A program made the translations under genes and the position numbers. A model generated the notes under the pieces. The model worked only from the letters and a program-made list of their open reading frames with translations. It was not told where the DNA came from and did not search any database. Shown piece after piece: positions 61,390 to 64,000 of a stretch of DNA of 64,000 nucleotides. Within the stretch, counting starts at the first letter, position 1. Every line of letters starts with the position of its first letter. Source of the DNA: Protopterus annectens (lineage: Eukaryota > Chordata > Ceratodontiformes > Protopteridae); NCBI RefSeq assembly GCF_019279795.1, contig NC_056726.1, forward strand, positions 1,018,547,781 through 1,018,611,780, given 5' to 3'.

Positions 61390-61700
61390 ATCTATAATCT
61401 ATATTTCTGTAACTCCACCCTAGCTTGGTTCAAAGATTGCCTTACAGGGCGTGAACAAGCACTCTCGTGGCGGCAGGCCTTATCTCCCTTATTACTAGTG
61501 GCCCTTGGAGTATCCCAAGGCTCTATCTTAGGCCCACTACTATTCAATATATTTACTAATAACCTCCATCTTGCAACCACACATGCTTCACTCATCCAAT
61601 ATGCAGATGACTCAACTGTGATTTACTCTGCTCCCTCCTTCTCTGATCTTCAGACTCTTAACTCAAATAAAATAAGGTTAACACCTCAACCTTGTGGTCA
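61390..61700 (+). mobile_element. L2/CR1-group LINE fragment, RT core
   Basis: ALGVSQGSILGPLLFNIFTN and HASLIQYADDSTVIYSAPSF are the RT motifs around the catalytic YADD, intact here. Preceded by out-of-frame AWFKDCLTGREQAL-like text. No tail; a short fragment. Confidence 0.8.
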
Positions 61701-61904
61701 ACCTTCCTAGCCTTCCTTTAGTGCTTTGCAACCCTCCTGATTTCTGCCGCTGCTGTTCATGCAGGGTCTGTACTGTAAAAAATGCTGTCCATTGTATTAA
61801 CTTAACATCTCCACTAAAACCAAAATAACTGCAGTTCTTTCTTTAGCTATGTCATACGTTAAGAATTAACACCCAATAATGTTCAAAGCTAGTACACTAT
61901 AATA

Positions 61905-61985
61905 CTAAAAACTCTGACCCAAACGAAGTAGCTAATATCCTAACTGACAAATTCAGTGCAAATTTTGCTCCACCAAAAATTATTA
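61905..61985 (+). mobile_element. short CR1 linker fragment
   Basis: NSDPNEVANILTDKFSANF followed by APPK matches TEPTDIANILADRFSANF of the CR1 at 7.75 kb. Opposite orientation to the large CR1 nearby. Only about 80 bp are recognisable. Confidence 0.5.
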
Positions 61986-61989
61986 CTAT

Positions 61990-64000
61990 TGCACAGATTC
62001 ATAAGGAAAAACACACATTTTTATGGGGAGCACTCAAAAATATGATGCAATAATCAAGACATTCTGGAAAAATCTGAATAGCTGAGTATAACAGTGCACA
62101 CATTTTTCTTAAGAAATTAAGAAATGATAATATCCCAAGTCTGGCATTATTGACTGACTATAACCCTCATTTATCAGAAAATCTGATATTTTATGGGTAT
62201 CAAAATGAAAGTATGAAGTGATTAAGTCAGGGATGTTCTGCAGTACAAAGTCAGCTACACAGTATGCGCACACAGTTTATCTGTCTAGCACTGTTGACAT
62301 CAGCCTTCCTGCCCTGCTGCTGCCATTTCCTGCCCGAATGGCTATTGTTCCTCTTATCACTGCCTGATCTCAGTCTGTGCTTTTGGAAGATGCAACACCA
62401 TGCCACCTAAACAAACCTACTTCTAGTCTTCTGGCTTCCTTTGGTAGACCTAGTCCCCTCCCCCCTCCTGTCCCAGCCAGTAAACACTTTTTTTTTCTAG
62501 AACAGCCCAAAAGTACACAAACATTTCTTGATGAACATAGAAGTATTAAACTCTAAAGTGTGGCATTATTATAGACTGGCTATTTTCTTGAACAAGTCTT
62601 AATTCAGTTTCATTTTTCTTGTAAATAAAGAGGATTAATAGTCAGTTAATAATGGTAGACTTTAGAGTTCAATAGCTCTTAAGGTTAAGAAAAATGCAGA
62701 TGCGATTGAGAGATAGCTAACTTAATAGTACTGTATTCAAATAAAATGCAGTTCAGATTTCCAGTAGCTGCTACCCTAAACAAAAAGCAAAAATGTATGT
62801 CTGCTGCTCCTCCACCCCCAATAATGTGGTGAGTGTCTTGGCCAGACCACCTATTTGATGGCTGCCTCACTATCTTCATCAAAAAAAAGAACTTCAGTTA
62901 TTTGAAGTCCACACAGCACAGAAAATGCTAATGATGTATTGTACACATAATACATACGTAAATGTATACCCAGCCTAGGCCCCAGGCAGAATCTTAAAGT
63001 GCTTTGGTAGTGACTGAGGTTAAAGATGTGCCCCACGTTAACAATTTCAAAACAATAAATAAATAAATAAAATGAAATAAACAATCAAGAAATAATATTA
63101 TCAGCAGCCAGAAAAAAAAATTCCCAAGCAACCAGTCATATTGTGGGAGGGAGATTGAGATTGATTTCACACGGCTCCACAAGTATGCCTACTACTACAA
63201 CTACAACTTATTTCAAATTTATTTGCAGTACATAACAGTCATCTTATAGGTCAAAATTCAAAAAGTTCAGTTCTTCCAGACAAGATTTCAGGCCACACCA
63301 ACACAAAACATGCCACAACTGCTAAGTGCAGAATCCTTAACAGTCACTCAGACCTAATCCAGGATTGAATTGACTTGCCTGCCTCCTGCCAAAAAACAAA
63401 CAAAAAAAATCAACCCTCACAAAATAGAACAAGAAGATAATTACAGCCTCTTACTAAACCACAATATGGGTGACAGAGTGGGATTGTTCCAACTGTTTAT
63501 TGACCTTCTTGCAAGATTAGCAATCTCACTAATTGACCGAAAATTGCTTGACTGCCTCAAGCAAATAACCAGTCAGGTGCAAGCAGGAGCAAGCAGTCTT
63601 GAGCATAAGAAATACTGGATTCTGTAGAAGAAAACCAGAAAACCATATGAAACATTCAATTACCAGACACGCTGGAAAAATTCATACAGGTGGCATCCTT
63701 ACTAGTGCCAGTGTAGAAACTTCCAACGTGGAACTCGGAACCTTGTGCCTAATATGGAAAAGCACAGATAAAGGGTCAGCAGATTCTTAGCTAGTAAAAA
63801 TAATGCAAAGGTGTTCAGTTTTAATTGTCAGTGACTGCAGTTTAATAGATACAAATGATTAAGTTTAGAGTTAAAAATAATATAAAAGAATGAAGTTTCT
63901 TTTATTCTGGGAAACAAGATCATGCCTACTTTGTCTTCCATGTGCATGTGTTTTCTGCAATAAATCAGACTATTCTACTTTGCTGAACTGCCTTGTCTGA
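61990..64000. other. stretch without recognised gene
   Basis: No V2R exon, RNA gene or known transposon is seen. It contains an AAAT-rich run at 63,055-63,080. Open frames of 60-85 codons show no domain. Confidence 0.4.

Overview
This is nuclear DNA from a vertebrate with a very large, repeat-bloated genome. The one host gene visible is a type 2 vomeronasal receptor (V2R, family C GPCR) on the minus strand. Its last three coding exons are at 47,962-48,189 (end of the ligand-binding domain), 45,934-46,057 (cysteine-rich domain) and 15,113-16,020 (seven-helix domain). They splice in phase and give 419 codons without a stop. The intron before the last exon is 29.9 kb, far above the few kilobases I know as usual for V2Rs, and it is filled with transposons. 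V2Rs, V-SINE-like and MIR-like SINEs, CR1 and L2-like LINEs, a Penelope-like element and a Tc1 element together suggest a fish, lungfish or amphibian. A lungfish, caecilian or salamander would fit the intron size, but I cannot name the species.

Layout. 1-12.1 kb: a decayed gamma/epsilon-type endogenous retrovirus on the minus strand (gag-like, protease, RT, RNase H, integrase, env TM remnant). It is split by an L2-like LINE (268-2,091) and by a nearly complete CR1 (6,013-11,816). That CR1 has an esterase-bearing ORF1, an endonuclease-RT ORF2 and, upstream, about 1.6 kb of tandem monomers that look like its 5' UTR. 12.1-15.1 kb: mostly unrecognised, with ATT and GATA microsatellites. 15.1-48.2 kb: the V2R gene. 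Its long intron holds a MIR-like SINE, two head-to-head Penelope-like copies, a Gypsy integrase fragment, an old CR1 carrying a tRNA-derived SINE, an L2-like LINE, a Tc1 transposon and most of a family of palindromic elements. 48.2-64 kb: V-SINE, two more palindromic elements (one split by a young CR1 copy), an L2-like LINE, an old CR1 and LINE fragments. V2R exons 1-3 are not visible and should lie beyond the right edge.

The most unusual content is a family of at least eight palindromic elements of about 0.4-0.7 kb, at 21.1, 31.3, 39.7, 40.3, 40.9, 41.3, 48.9 and 49.5-51.9 kb. Most sit in (TA)n or other simple tracts. They share related termini (GG[G/A]TC...), and seven share a core pairing a CACTGTAGTGCGA-type motif with a GGGGGGC...GCCCCCC hairpin. 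Their arms are short degenerate repeats whose word differs from element to element but is the same in both arms of one element. The core lies in opposite orientations in two structural classes. I do not recognise this family.

Nested insertions give a relative order of events. The LINE at 30.9 kb predates the palindrome at 31.3 kb. The palindrome at 49.5 kb predates the CR1 inside it. The retrovirus predates both of its LINE insertions. The CR1 at 26.6 kb predates its SINE. Two CR1 copies (6.0-9.9 and 49.6-51.5 kb) are so alike that this CR1 was probably active recently.
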